From NCBI RefSeq assembly GCF_020536995.1, contig NC_068358.1, positions 82,341,749 through 82,405,748 of the forward strand: a stretch of 64,000 nt of DNA, in the 5' to 3' direction. The number at the start of each line of letters is the position of its first letter. Position 1 is the stretch's first letter. The stretch comes from Dreissena polymorpha. Lineage: Eukaryota > Mollusca > Bivalvia > Myida > Dreissenidae. Below the pieces are notes generated by a model, which was not told where the DNA came from, made no database searches, and was given only the letters and a program-made list of their open reading frames with translations. The position numbers were made by a program, and so were the translations under genes. This document shows, one piece after another, positions 25,201 through 40,200 of the stretch.

Positions 25201-28200
25201 ATCTATGAAATAATATGTTTCATTTATACGGCACACGCACGTAGTTCTTGAAGGCCGCAGCCTGGATCTTCCAATCTTTGGAAGAGACGACCGAGCCCTT
25301 CGTCAGCGAGGCTATTTCGTGTAGTAACCTCTACAGTGAAACAAGAACGAGTATAATGGTCTTAAAAGGACATATTAACAGTTTCGTAAAATTACGATTT
25401 CAAAATAATTGGCATATATTTAAAACAGAATGTATGCATTCTTTTTTTGGCATATATTTAAAACAGAATGTATGCATTCTTTGTTCAACCTAACGAAAGA
25501 TATGAACGTACCCATAAATATCATGTTTAATTTATTTGACGCATATGTATCATCAGTTTTAAACTATAACTGCGAAGTTTGGGGATCCATAAAAGCGGAA
25601 AATATTGAACGCGTTCACCGTAAATTTTGTAAAAGACTATTGAACGTAAAAATGTCAACAAAAATTCACTATCGCTATATGCCGAAGTTGGTCGATTTCC
25701 CTTGCATATCGACAGATATGTCAGGATGGTTAAATATTTTTTTTGAAATTACATACTGTGAAACAGGGAAATTGTATTCTTAAACAAGTTGTAGTTTTAC
25801 AGAGATTAGAAATCGAACGTAAAAATAATGCTAACAATTGGTCATCGAGAATACGGGACATTCTTAACCAAACCGGTTTCACCGATGTATGGCTATTCCC
25901 CAAATCTGTAAACAACGATCACTCTATCCCGTTATTCAAAAACAGATTACGAGACCAATATATCACTAACTGGAATGTCAGTGTGACGTCGTGTAGCTCA
26001 ATGATCCTATATAAGGAACTATACCAGTATTTAAAAGATCATCGTATCTTGATATTGTTGAAAATAAAAAATAAAACATAGGAATATTATTGCAAAATTA
26101 CGTTTGTCCTCTCACAAATTATCCATAGAAACGGGCAGACACCAGAACATGGACAGAGATCAACGTAGATGAATATTATGTAACCCAAATGACATCGAGG
26201 ATGCATTTCATTTGTTCTTAAATGTCCTTATTATAATGATGTTAGGATTGCATCATCTGAATTGTTCGATCATATTAACGATTTTCAAGTGCTTAACCGT
26301 GGAGAATCCGATCATTTTCCGATTACATGTCATATGTATGTGAAGTATATTGATGACATAAATATTGTCAGTAATAACCAAGGTCAATTATCGTATTTTA
26401 AAAAATATAAATGGAGGAGTAAATTTGAACATGTCTTTCTAGATCGCTTCAAAAGTTTGTTTGATAAAAACAGCCAAGCATTGATTAACATTATAGATGA
26501 AAACATTAATGCAGCTATTGATACAATTACGTCATTTTATCACGAAGCTGGCGAAGTTATGTCACAGTCTCCGAGGATGAGAGACGAACAACCGAAATGG
26601 TCGGACGAAAATTGTAACTTTCTTAAAATGCAGAAATATAAGTAGTTACGGAAATTTCGGCTTTTCAATTCATTAATTGATCTAAGGGAATACAAAATTC
26701 GCAGAAACACATTTAAAAATTACTGCGATAACAAAATGCGGGAATTCCAAACAGAAAACAGAAGGGAACTTATAAATAACCTCAATAACCCAAATTATTT
26801 GTGGACAAAAATTAAACAATCAAAACAAAAAATATGCACTGACATAAGTATAAGTCCAAATGATTGCCGAAATTATTTCTCTGATTTACTATATGATAAT
26901 AACGCACCACCCATTTTATTAGACGATATAGCTGTAGATCCTGCTCCTAATACAATATCCCTTAATTCACAAATCATTTTATCAGAAGTCGAAGATGCCA
27001 TTAGAAAACTGAAAAATGGCAAAAGCTGTGGTATAGACGTCATCCCATCAGAATATTATAAATATGCTTTTGACATTTTAGCACTATATCTTGTTAAGAT
27101 TTCTAACAACATTTTTAAAACCAAAGAATTCCCGAATTCATGGGGGAAAAGTATTATCTGTCCTGTTCATAAATCAGGACCAACACATATGCCAGAAAAC
27201 TATCGTGGAATATCACTTACAAATACAATGTATAAATTCTTCACGGGTGTCCTTAATAAACGATTGTACGAATGGGCAGAAATCAACAATAAAATTGATG
27301 AATCACAGTCAGGTTCTCGTACTGGTTACTCAGCTATCGATAATATATTCTGTCTACAAGCTATAGCTCGAAAATATCTGTCAAAAAAAGGAGGACGATT
27401 TTATTGTTTATACATTGACTTCCGCAAAGCCTTCGATAAAATCTATCATCATGTACTCTTCCAGTCCCTACAAAGAAAAGGCATACATCGAAAACAAAAT
27501 AATGTTTTACTTAATATGTATACATCGCTGTATTCATGCATTAAAATTCAAAATACGAAAATCCAACCCGACGGACACTCTTTGTTTTCACATGTAAACA
27601 TAACAGAATTTTTTTAATGCAATATTGGAACCAGGCAAGGTGATAAAACCAGTCCAACGATTTTTACATTATTTATCGATGAATTATCTACGATGTTACG
27701 AGAGAAATGTGGATCTGGATTATTCATTACTAATGAAATCCACGACATTATATGTCTAATGTTCGCCGATGATGTAGCTAGCTGTGCCGAAACAGCAATT
27801 AAATTTCAACAGCACTTAAACGTTATTGACGAATTTTGTGCTTTAACTGGAATGGAAATTAATCTAAAAAAACAGAAATAATTGTATTTAGAAACGGTGG
27901 ACCTTTAAGACATTACGAACATTGGAGTTTCCGGGGCACGCGAATAAATACTACATCTATTTATAAATACATGGGATTAATGTTACACCAAAATTATCTT
28001 GGAGCGCTACACATGAAAAACTAAGTGCACAAGCACAAAAAGCATTTTTTTTCTATTTACAACTATAAAAAATCATTTGGGTATTTCCCGACTAAAGAAT
28101 TATTTATATTGTTTGATAGTATGATCAAACCAATTCTATGTTATGGATCACAAATATTGGGTTACGAGTGTATTGACTCAATTGAAGTTGTACATAACAA

Positions 28201-31200
28201 ATTTTGTAAACGAATTTTGCATGTTAAAAAACCTACTAACACATGTCTTGTTCATGGTGAATGCGGACGTCTCCCATTATGTGTTACCTACTTTGTCAAT
28301 TTTATAAAATATTGGTGTACGTTACTAACTATGCCTAATCATAGATACCCTAAACAATGTTATATAATGTTTAAAGGGCTTGATGACTCCGGAAGAAAAT
28401 GTGGCTTCAAAAGTCAAAACAATGCTATTTCGTTATGGCTATGGAAATGTATGGATAAGTCAAGAAATTGGTGATGTTAATTTATTCATTAGACACTTTC
28501 GCCAACGTATTATTGATTGTTATACTGAAAACTGGCAAAGTGATAAAAACAATTCTTCTCGCTGTCACCATTACATGTATTACAAAACAATGCTAAATAC
28601 TGAAAGATATCTTACCTTAGAAAACATACCATATAAACATAAAATTGCATTTTCTAAATTTAGATGTTCTAATCACAAATTAAATATTGAGATTGATGGA
28701 CAATCAAATATCCAATTTGATTATAGACTATGTTATTTTTGTCGTGATAACAATAATATACGTGTTATTGATTGTGAATTTCATGCATTTTTCTATTGTT
28801 TAAACACAGACATCCGTACCCAATATCTTTTTAATTGGTACCATGGTGGATGTTCAATATCTGATTTTTATTCATTAATGGGATCAAATAATTATGCAAT
28901 TATCCATAAAGTCGCAAGTTTTGTATACCATCTGTTAAACAACATCAATTCATAACTTTGTATTTATATGTATATCTACATGTGAAACAACATCAATTTG
29001 TATTTATTTATATATTTATCTTAAAATGTATAATTAAATATGGATAGAAATAGTTACAAGGCAACTATGTGATTGTATAAAATTTGTGTATATTGTGTAT
29101 TTTTTGGCCGGTGGCCTTATTAAAATTGTTTGAGTTTGAGTTTGAATGCATTAATTCCGAAATATTATAGAATCCGGCAAAATATGTTCAAGTTTATTAA
29201 ACTTCTTAATAGTTCAAACAAAACTGTATTAAGAAAGCTAGTCATGTTAAATGTTAAATGCTTGAAAATAAGAGAAAATGTAGTATATATAGTGTTAACT
29301 AGTAATAATCTTTTTACAAAGAAAATAAGGTCAGAATTATGTAATTATTGCTATATTTGTAAAACTATATGCATAACATTGTGTGATCGCTGAGTATTAC
29401 ACCCATCCATGTACCATTCTCACGAAATATGTTCACGAAATATGATTATTTCGTGTCTATTTAGATAAACTGTTCTTTAAAATATTCCTGGGATTGCAAT
29501 ATTTTTCATCCAACTTTTTTACTTCCTATTATATATAGATACACTATTAAAGACATCATAGATTCTTATTAAACATATTTAATGACATTAAAAAAATAAT
29601 CTGTGAACAACTCCCTTATAGGAGTCATTATAAAATAACAAATAAGTACACAGGTTAAAAAAAGGTTAAAAGCTGGTTCGATAATCTGATTGAGTGGACT
29701 ACCCATGGATAAATTACTCTCAGCAGCCCACAACAGACCTTATTGGTAGAGGAGTTCTGAATCGAAGTCCATGATGATTGATGATGATGATGATGACGAT
29801 GATGATGATGATGATGATGATTATGATGATGATGATGATAATGATAATGGAGATGGAGATGGTGGTGGTAATGACGACGACGACGACCACGATGACGACG
29901 ATGATAATGATGACACAGTACAATGAATGTAAAGAACGTGATTTATAGATGAGTTGTAAATCCCTAACACATTTTACCAACCTTGTCTGCAGAGCCAACA
30001 GGCACTGTATAAAATCTGATTTTCGAGGAATGGATTCGCAATACAACGTTTAGAATCGCCTCTCTTTCCTGTAAGAATTGCAAAATGCAAGCGTAGGTTA
30101 GCGTGTGCAAAATCATATGTAACACCATTAAAAGTAGATATTATTGTAAAACTACCTAATATGTTCATAATGTATGCATGCTTATTTCTTTACTTTTATT
30201 GCGTGATAAATGTTAACATAAACTACACACAAAAAGACGCTTGCATCGGCATTGCCATGAGTACAAAGAAAACATAAGTTATCATTAAGTGTATGTACAT
30301 AAAAATGTCCGTCAGGGTGTGTTCAATCTGTGGAACAAATATGAAATGTGACATAGAGTTATATTGTAAGGTATAACAGCCTTTATGGCTTGGCCTGTTT
30401 GGGAGTCAAAAGTACCATTAATTAAGCCCCATGTTTTAAAAACAACTCAAAGGTAAGTGCGAATTTAAAAGATTTCTAATACATCGCCCATGTATGTTAA
30501 TTGCAACTATTCCCTTAATTTTCCTACTCTACAATTCATGTCATTATTATATAAAAAAAACTAACCTGTGGAGATATAGTTGATCTGTCAGAATCCACAC
30601 CATCCATGAAACTCGAAAGTGTCGGCTTTCCGTCCGTTATTAGAAAAACGCGGGGAGGGATTTTATAATTGTTGCACTCAAATATTTGACCTACAGAAAA
30701 AACAACATAAAACTACCTTAGAACATTATATTTTCTATCCTCAGATGTAATACCTGTGTTGCTTTTAGTACCAAAATGTTATTTCAAGTTGGCAGAAACT
30801 TTACAAACATAAATATAATGTACTGGTGACGCACGGAATGATTTCATGTCACGTTTAAATCATAACCTGCACACATTTTTATTTATTGAGTATCCCCGGT
30901 CGTAGACGAAGGTATATTGTGTTGGACATAGTCCGTCCGTTCGTGTGTCCGTCCTCCCTTCAGTCCGGAACAGTATTGTGTCTGGAGCCATAATTTGGAA
31001 GTCCGAGGGTGGTTATAATTGAAACTTCAGCTATTTCTCCAATTACATATGCGACGCAGCCCATAAACCTACCACAGTTGTTCTCAATCCTCTTGCACTG
31101 AGTTACCTGCAAGACCCATAACCCTAGAGGAAATGTCAAGGTTAACACATTCAGGTAAAAGATTTAAAAAAAAATGATTATTTATTCAAAATTTGGCCAT

Positions 31201-34200
31201 TACGTACTCAACGATGTATCAAAAGATTCTGAAACTTTCTTCAACTGTTCTTATTTATCTGGCTGCGTGTAGTAGGTAGGGTTCAGGTCTCTAGAGCCAA
31301 GTTCATATACTGAGGTCTTTTAAAAATTGTGAATTAATATGCCTTTTTGTTAGGATTCTACCATATATCAAGGGATTTTGAAGTGCCCTGATGTGATTGC
31401 CCATCATTATCAGGCTGTTAGACACATGTAAGACATATTTCCTATGACCAAGGTCAAGGTAACACAGATTTTGTTGCACAATGCCTTTTAATAGCATACT
31501 TATCACCATTTCTTCCTGAAAACGATATTTTTATGATATATTTGGTAGATTAATTAAAAACTGGGTGGTGAGGCACAACAAATGTCCTTCCATTTACTCT
31601 TTTAATAAAACCACCCTTGAATAGTATCCTTTGATACTAAAAAAAATTATACTTCTTTTCAATGCTGATCTTTATTATAAAACCTATTTTATAGGTTTCT
31701 CTAAACCTTTATTACAGTTTATCAATCAACGATCCCATAAGTTGTTGTGTTCAGAGTTTCGCGGTGCGTGCTTACAAAGGGCAACCATCCATAAACACAA
31801 TTTATTTTGCAGAGGATAACAATTCAACGAATTAGCTAGTTCATAAACACAGCGGTTTCGTTTTCAAAAATATACCATCAATCACTTTGTGTAATGATAG
31901 AATTAAGACGGAACTATGATAAATGCACTTAGGTTCAATACATCATAGTGTATGTAGCCAGTCACTTACCTCCCCCCATGATGGCAGCTTCCAGCATGAT
32001 AACCCCTCCCAGCAGCGGGGAGGGCCCCGATGGCTTCAATAAATCTGCAAGTATCAAGGTCTGTATTACATACATGCGACTGTCTCTTACAATCGTTCTT
32101 AGTTCTTAGACGACACGTGATCGTATATTCACATATTTAGCGTTACTGCAATATGATGACCCTGCTTCAACAACTGTTGCTCATGCGTAAGCAGTGTTTA
32201 ATTTAATCACGATTTTATTTTGATTGTAATTTGACTATGATAAATCACTACAATACATTTGTTCAACTCATAATGTCTAAAGAGTTCCCCTATGCATTTA
32301 TATTTATGAACATTAGAATGCTTACCAAGTATGCTTAACATTTGTACGAAGTGCAAAAGTGCACTGATGTACAAGTGAACATATGCACATTGTACAAAGC
32401 TACACAAAAGTTTGCATAGCGTCTGATTTTAGATAATAGACATTCCATATTCTTCGCAATACAATACAGTTAAATACAGGATCCGGTTAGGTTATCATGA
32501 TGACCCAAGCATGCTCTGTCTCCGCTTATGATATAATTGTAGAAAGATTTAACTGTACATTGAAGAACATTAGTAAGGTACGCAACAGGTGTCATATATG
32601 TGTTCGTGAAGCAGGGAAGCGGACAACGACAACAAGCGAGGCCTGGTATTGTAATTCGCATGGGGGGTTAGAGGGTTAGGGTAAGGGTTAGGGTTAGCGG
32701 TCGATTTTGGGTTAGGGTTAGCCTTAACCCTAACCCTTACCCTACCCAAAACCCTAACCTAACCATAACCAAGGATTATCTCCCCTATACCAGGCCTCGC
32801 TTCCCATATATGCGTGCATACCAAGTTTCCTTCCTATCTGCACATAGTCGCACGTGAGATGTTGATGCACGCAGGTATCCCCTCCAAATGTGACCAAGGC
32901 CACGTGCTCGAAGGCCTGATCGTGACTGCCCTGGAGACCTATTTATATAAACAAGGCTATAAAAGTATATTTTATAAGACTTGTTGATCTTACCTTTCCA
33001 TGGCACTTTATGATTAATTAAAAGAAAAGTATTGGTAACACAATATTGCCTGCTTACAACGTGTGAATGTTTGAAACATGGGTGTCCAATATTTCAAAGA
33101 AAAAAACATGACGACCCAGAGGATCCTTGAACGTTCACCCGAGAAACTGAAGCCCAGAAGTCAAATCTAAGAGACCCCTATCTACTTTTGACCACATGGT
33201 TATACATTGAACAAACCCAGAAGAGGACCACATTACGGTGTTCCCACTTTTTACACCTTGCCCCTTTTTAATTAAGAGATGAGTGTTTATGTTATTGAGC
33301 TATATAATTTATAAGTCATCAGTAATCATGTTATTGCTGGGACATGACCCCAAAGGCATGATGTTAACAAAGTGTGTGGAGGACAACTATCTGAAGTTAC
33401 AAACTAAATCTCAAAGCTCTGAGAAGACTTATTTTCCTGTATGTTCATATTATATGTTCATACCCCGGGCGTAATTTGAATGCACTTTATAAATAAAGGA
33501 CCTGCTGTTGGTTCTGCATTCCAAATAGAAAGCCATTGGGTTAAGAATTTTACACAAGAAGAGTTTTCATGATTTTCCCTATATAAGTAAATATAAAACT
33601 GGTGACCCAGAGTCGAGGCCACTGTTGACTCCATGTTATTTTAAAATACATCTACTTTATGCTTCATATTGAATCAAAGGGCTCTGTGGTTTCATAAAAG
33701 TAGATTTTTAAAGGTTTTCCCTATATATACAAGTTCATGTACAAATAATGTACACCGGAACGGGGCGAATTATGAATGCAGGGGCATATATTGAACAAGC
33801 TGTGTAGAGAATCTCGTAAAGACACCACATACCAAATATGAAAAATGGGTTTCAGTATTATACAAGAAGATTCGTTTAAGGTTTTTCCTAAGCCTCGGGA
33901 TTCTGGTGTCAGACAAGACAATTGTGTAAGGTATTCCCTCTAGAAGTCCATGTTAAACGTGTTTCACCTGAGGCGACGCTAGTTCTGACCTTAGGTAAGG
34001 GCATAATTTGAACAATCTTAAGAGATGATCTCTTATGTAATACCTTATGCTTAACATGAAAATTATGTGCTTCATGGTTTGAGAAATGAGATTTCCGAAG
34101 TCTATGTATAATTGGTGACTCCCGAGACGAGGTCAGATTTTACCCAAGCTTTATAATTTCAATAACCTCTGTAGACCCTTACAAAATGACTGTCTGACAG

Positions 34201-37200
34201 TATGCTGGGAATGCACCGACAACCAACTGATAACGAACTTATGTTGAATGACAATACTGACAAAAAACTGGAGCAATGTGGATTTGCACTTAATACAAAA
34301 ACATATTCAATATATCTATTTCAAGTGTGACTTAAGTATATGGTAAAAGAATGGACTAAATTGCATGAATTAAGAGATCTGTTAAAACACTGACACTTCT
34401 TCAAAACGGACATAAATTGTCAATAAAATCGAAACAATTGCCATTATTACGAGCAACTGATTATAGAATGGATATGCACTAGAAAAGCGAGCGAACACGA
34501 GACTGGCTTCGGGTAGCGTCGGAAAACATCGTATTCACGAGAACTAAGTCGTGCTCACGAAGCTGCCCGAAGCCCATCTCGTGTCCGCTCGTAAATGTTC
34601 GGATAACGTAGCCGGAAATTCAAATGGAATATATTGTGACACAAAAAAATAAAAACGAGCATTTTATATCGCATTAAGTCTATGTTATCAGACAACATTT
34701 AGCGTTGAAATTTTGGCCATTGCTATAAGGAACATTGATATTTTTATTGTTAACATTTTTTTTCAAAATAGTGTGTGAAATATTCGTTCATTTTGAGTGT
34801 TCGTGGGCTTTTAAGAGAACACGTTTCCAAACGTTTAAAAAAGGAAAAATCGACAATTTTTGTATACACAAGTAAAGATCTCAGGGTTTTTGTGGAACAA
34901 ATATAATCAGCAAACACGGGCTTCCTCGAGTCACAATGACGTGATGTTGTTCATTAAGTCTTATTTTCGCATGCTTTCTTTGATATGACGGAACTGTAGT
35001 GTATTGACTTTTAAGAAACGTTTAAGTCATATCAGCCCATAGCAATCTTTATTTCACACATATTTGAAGAACAAGTGCATGTGTTTGAAAGACGAGTAAA
35101 AATTGTAAGGCATTGTTGAAATATTTTTGTCATCTGCCTTTTAAAAACTAGCTTGCTTAAAAGCTTTAACCTGCCTGTAATGTGTATTGGTAAAAATTTT
35201 ACTTTAATATGGGTAACTTGGAAGTTATTTAAAAAATATTGTAACAATTAATGACTTATTAATTTGGCAGAAAGGAAAGAATGGAGGTTAAGCTACGAAA
35301 AACAAATAAAGAATAGTTCTGCAACATAAATAATCAAGCTTATCATTTGACTTACATTCTAAGAAGTTCTTTACAAATCTAGTGGCCTGATCCCATGCAG
35401 CACCTTTCATTGATCCAGACACATCTAGCAAAAAGAGTGTATCCATGCCTGGGGATCGTCGTTCCGATGCACGTCTACCTTCATTTTTTGCTTTCTCGGC
35501 GAAATCAAGCCACACATTAATGTCTATCCCTTCTGATGGGCTGGAATCTGATTCAAATAAAAGGTACTTAAGGATTAAGCTGAAACTACAATGATCAACT
35601 TGACTGCAAATGCAAATGTAAACGGAATCCTAACATCAACAGTATGAAGGTATATCACGTCTTTGGTAGTCAAATCAAATGACATTCAAAAATCATCAAA
35701 TGCCACAAACACGGCTAAAGAAAAATGCAATTGCGTTTGGAGTTAATTATCAACAGTAAGCCCCACTCATTATACATCACAATGAAGCTTGTGTGACAAT
35801 AAATAACACATTACTAAAGGTGATTATTTTTAACTTCACAAAACAAACAGTTTGATTGACAATCCCCTTTAACTACAAGGCTCATAAAATGCATTAAAGA
35901 ACACAACCTTAACTTTTCCTGAACCAGTTACATTTCCGAAAATGCATGAATACCTTCTTGAGGTCTTGAAGTCTGATGCCTATTGCTTCTTCTATTTGCA
36001 GCCCTAGTGTCACCTTCTGAAACGTCTGTCCCTGGTTCACTCTCATGGCTGGTTTATATCATGTTAAATGAATATGATTTATATACATACATTATTGACT
36101 TCTTTTTTATAAGCACAGATCGCGTTGTTCAGTGACAATAGTTACTGAAAAACTAAATCCGCACAAGATATGAATATAGAAATTTTATGGCTTTTTGTTA
36201 AAGGGTCGAATCTGCTGAATCATCATACAACATCATTGTTGCATTGAGTCTCAAACGGAATAATTTTTCAATAAAATTGCTTTATAAATACGTTTTGACC
36301 TGTCATTACAAAAGCACACAGATTTTCTAATTAATCTTAATCAGTGCCCCTTTTGGTTTGAGACAATATTTTAATTTCACCTGTCTAGTATATATTTTAT
36401 CAAACGTGTCTCTTGGTATTTATTTTGTTTTATTGTAGTGCATACTATTCTGCTTATATCGATTACATTTACAGAATGGACCAACACATCAAGAAAAATA
36501 ATTAACATAAAGACTCAACTGTAATGATAAAAAAGGGCTAACGGGCCAGAGAAATATTGCCAGCAACAACAAGAGTACTTTTTCCTTTTGCAAGCTTACC
36601 ATAGCCCAAAATATGTGAAATCATATAGTTTATTATTAAGGAATCATTAAGTAGGAACATGTTTGAGCATATATCTCATCTCTGCACTGCGTTACAAAAT
36701 ATATCTGTTTTTTTTTCCTTCTGTCGTTCATTTAAATATCCTTCTTTCACATTTGCATGCTTCATTTGCAGACCGCGTTGTACAACAATTAGAAAACTTG
36801 TTATTATATCCAAAACAAGATGTGTTCGTCAGAAACACAATGCCCCCTATTGCGCCGCTTTGAAATAATTATTTTTTTTTACCTTTGACCTTGAAGGATG
36901 ACCTTGACCTTGAACTTCCACCACTCAAAATGTGCAGCTTCATGAGAACGCCGCTTTGAAATAATAAAAAAAAATTTTTATTTTTTTTGACCTTTGACCT
37001 TGAAGGATGACCTTGACCTTGAACTTCCACCACTCAAAATGTGCAGCTTCATGAGAACGCCGCTTTGAAAATTATTTTTTTACCTTTGACCTTGAAGGAT
37101 AACTTTGACCTTGAACTTCCACCACTCAAAATGTGCAGCTTCATGAGATTCACATGCATGCCAAATATCAAGTTGCTATCTTCAATATTGCAAAAGTTAT

Positions 37201-40200
37201 GGCCAACGTTAAAGTTTTTGTTTCGGACGGACGGACATACTGACTGAAATACTGACGGACAGTTCAACTGCTATATGCCACCCTACCGGGTGCATAAAAA
37301 TAAACCCTACCTGTCTATCCCAGGTAATATAAAACCGAGTATTCCTTTGGCAGTTTGTTCAAATTTTTCCTCCTACAAAAGTTCAAAAGATAAAGTGTTA
37401 AATGTTTTGTCGGTATGATACTTTTTTTCTATTATCGTTATAAGGAAATCTTGTTATAAGGATCGTCTTTCTAACTTTACTTAACCTAGTCCTCAAAATT
37501 GCTTAGGGTCTCAACAACAACCATCTGTGTTTTTTTCTTCAAAATATTAATGTGCAAATAAATGGGTTTTGATATAAAACTTGAACATTTCAAAGTGCAT
37601 GTATTTAGCATTAATTAAGGTATTGTTAAACAAATGATAATTTTCGAATTTCTCATTAATTTAAGTGGCTAATCAAGGTTGAAATTACTAATCTCGGGAC
37701 AAAATTTGCAAATTATTTTTTTTTATATAATCAAATTCCGGAAAAGCCATATAATTGTGAAGAACAAAATAACACTTTGAATATCATCAGTATCAAACTG
37801 TTGTGAATACCGACGGAGTCACTTATTCTACATTTCACCATTTTTCTTAGGTCCATCTTTCCTTCTGGAGTGAAGGTCGCCCTAACAAATCCAGTAGTAA
37901 ATTGGTCAACGAGCGAATTATCTTCTATGCCAGACCGTGCCACAGCATCCTTTAGAATCTCCGAAATGCCTTCTGGAGTTAGCTACATAATAAGGTGAAA
38001 TACAATATATGCACATTCATTTCTTACATTGTTTGACAAAAAAGCAATGCTTTAAAGGAAACTTAACCATTAGTTAAAGTAACATAATTACTGAAAATCA
38101 ACGAATTATATGCTCTTTTTGTTTTTGTGGGACAATATATTCAACACATGCTCATGTACCATATTAGTGTTCGTGTGTCGTATGAATAGATATCGTTACG
38201 GGAAAATAAAATGGAATATATTGTGCCACAAAAAAAAAACGAGCATTTGTTATCTCGTTCAATCTATGTTACCATTCCACATCTAGCGTTGAAGTTTGGC
38301 TATTGCTATACAGGGTGGAGGATCACGCGACTTTTTGTGGTTTACAATTCAACTAGGATGTTAGCACACCGAAATATTTTGCGAAATATTCGTTGATTTT
38401 GACTAGTAATATTACTTTAACTTAGAACTGTACTAATGTATGACACAGATATAATTAAAAGGTAGAAACTGCAGACCCATTGTGTTGCGTTGCACGATTT
38501 AATGATAGGATATCATAGTTTACATATCATAAACAATTATATTGTGTAATTATTTATTATTATTTCTTGAACCTCTCAAAAGTTTAAGGTGATTTTTAAA
38601 TTAATTATGAATGCATTTATAAGTTAATCATGTCTTTAGTCTAAAATGGTAACCGAACCAGTGTGAAACATAAGAAAGTACACAGCGTTGAAAAGAATCA
38701 CACTATCACTTACTACATGTACAACTTATGCAAACTAGCCATGCATATCACAACTTCCACGAGAATTTAATGTAAAAAGTTTAGAACGATTATTATAACA
38801 TAAATCAAAAAGGTATTATTGCGTATGAGTTATCATTATTGAAAAAAAAAATATATATACAAGCATGTACATTGTAGAGAAAATCATGCATACATACTTT
38901 ATATAGTATTATGAAGTGGTTTCAGGCATAAGCTAAATGAGGCGGTCATGCGGTTTTATTGCACATTCTATATCTTTCAAAGCAAGTTTTTGTTCAAATA
39001 ATTCAAATAATGCTTCATCTTTTAAGCATTAAGATTGTAATTGTATAGTATTTTATACAGTTGGCTGCACTAAAGACATTTTACATGTATAAAGATACAA
39101 CTTGGCATAAACAAACGCGTTGATGACAGCAACAATACATCTTTCTATACATCCAAGAAGAAAAGTAGTGCAGGCTTTTTTGGTTATTAAATAGCCGTTA
39201 TTCAGACATGCTCCCAATATAAAGCAGTTACCTAACCTTACCTTAACCCCTCCCCTCTTCAAACCCAGTCTTAAAATTCCCAACTTAGGGTTTGTTCTCT
39301 CAGATGTTTGGAAATAAAGCTGTTAAGTGTAGAAATAGAGTGATTTAAAGATTAAATTGATATACTTAAAGTTTTTCATATACTCAACAGTATTCAAATG
39401 TTATATATCAAAACAATAATGCATTTTCCAAATGTTAAGTAAATGTATGCCTTAATTCGCCGGGTATGGGCCACAGTCCCATCATGTTCAGAAAAAGCCC
39501 TGTAGGTACGTTATGTTACATGGTGGAAAACACAGTGAAAAGGTATTCAATAATAAAATGGGACGTTTTCAGTCGTTGTATCATCCTTTTTGTAAAAAAA
39601 AAACAATATTTTGGGGAATGTGACAAATTCATTTTTTAAATAAACATTTGTTACAAATATGCTGTGTATTATGCCTATTGAAAGGATTGCATATTTGCAT
39701 CTTGACTTACACCATATGGAACATAAAAGATATCCTTCACCACATTTTCAGTAATTTAAGTTCATACTTTACCTGCCTTTGTTTCATTTATTGCTACAAA
39801 TGTTAAGCTTGAATTGCATAGTGTATACATAAACTTTTCCGCGGAAAAAAAGCATAAGCAGTGTACTGAATGAAGGTGGAATGAGAGCCTTTGAGTGTTT
39901 TCATATTGTGTGTAATGCTTATGCCTGCATTTAGGGTAACAAAAAGCACTCGGACTGTCCATCTTGATATGCAACTGTTTTTTTTTTATAGTATATACGT
40001 CTTCCTGCATGAGTTACAGATAAATTCGAGTTTTGTTCCGGCCAATTGATATTTTGCAAAGTTAGGGGCTTGGATTTAGAAATTTTCTTTTTTTAATACT
40101 TTTCCGGGTTTTGTGTATGAGTCTACCTAAATGACGTGCGAATCAAGTTCGGAATGTGTTCCGGACCATTGATTTTTTACAAAGTAACACGCCTTGGACG

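Noticed and set aside
29720-30046. Poly-isoleucine open frame
   Set aside because: Produced by the GAT microsatellite; only the true exon 29,982-30,068 within this interval, in another frame, is kept.
36838-37300. TGACC-rich tract considered as a CRISPR-like or regulatory array
   Set aside because: It is a copy of the dispersed family X repeat with diverged monomers in a eukaryotic intron.
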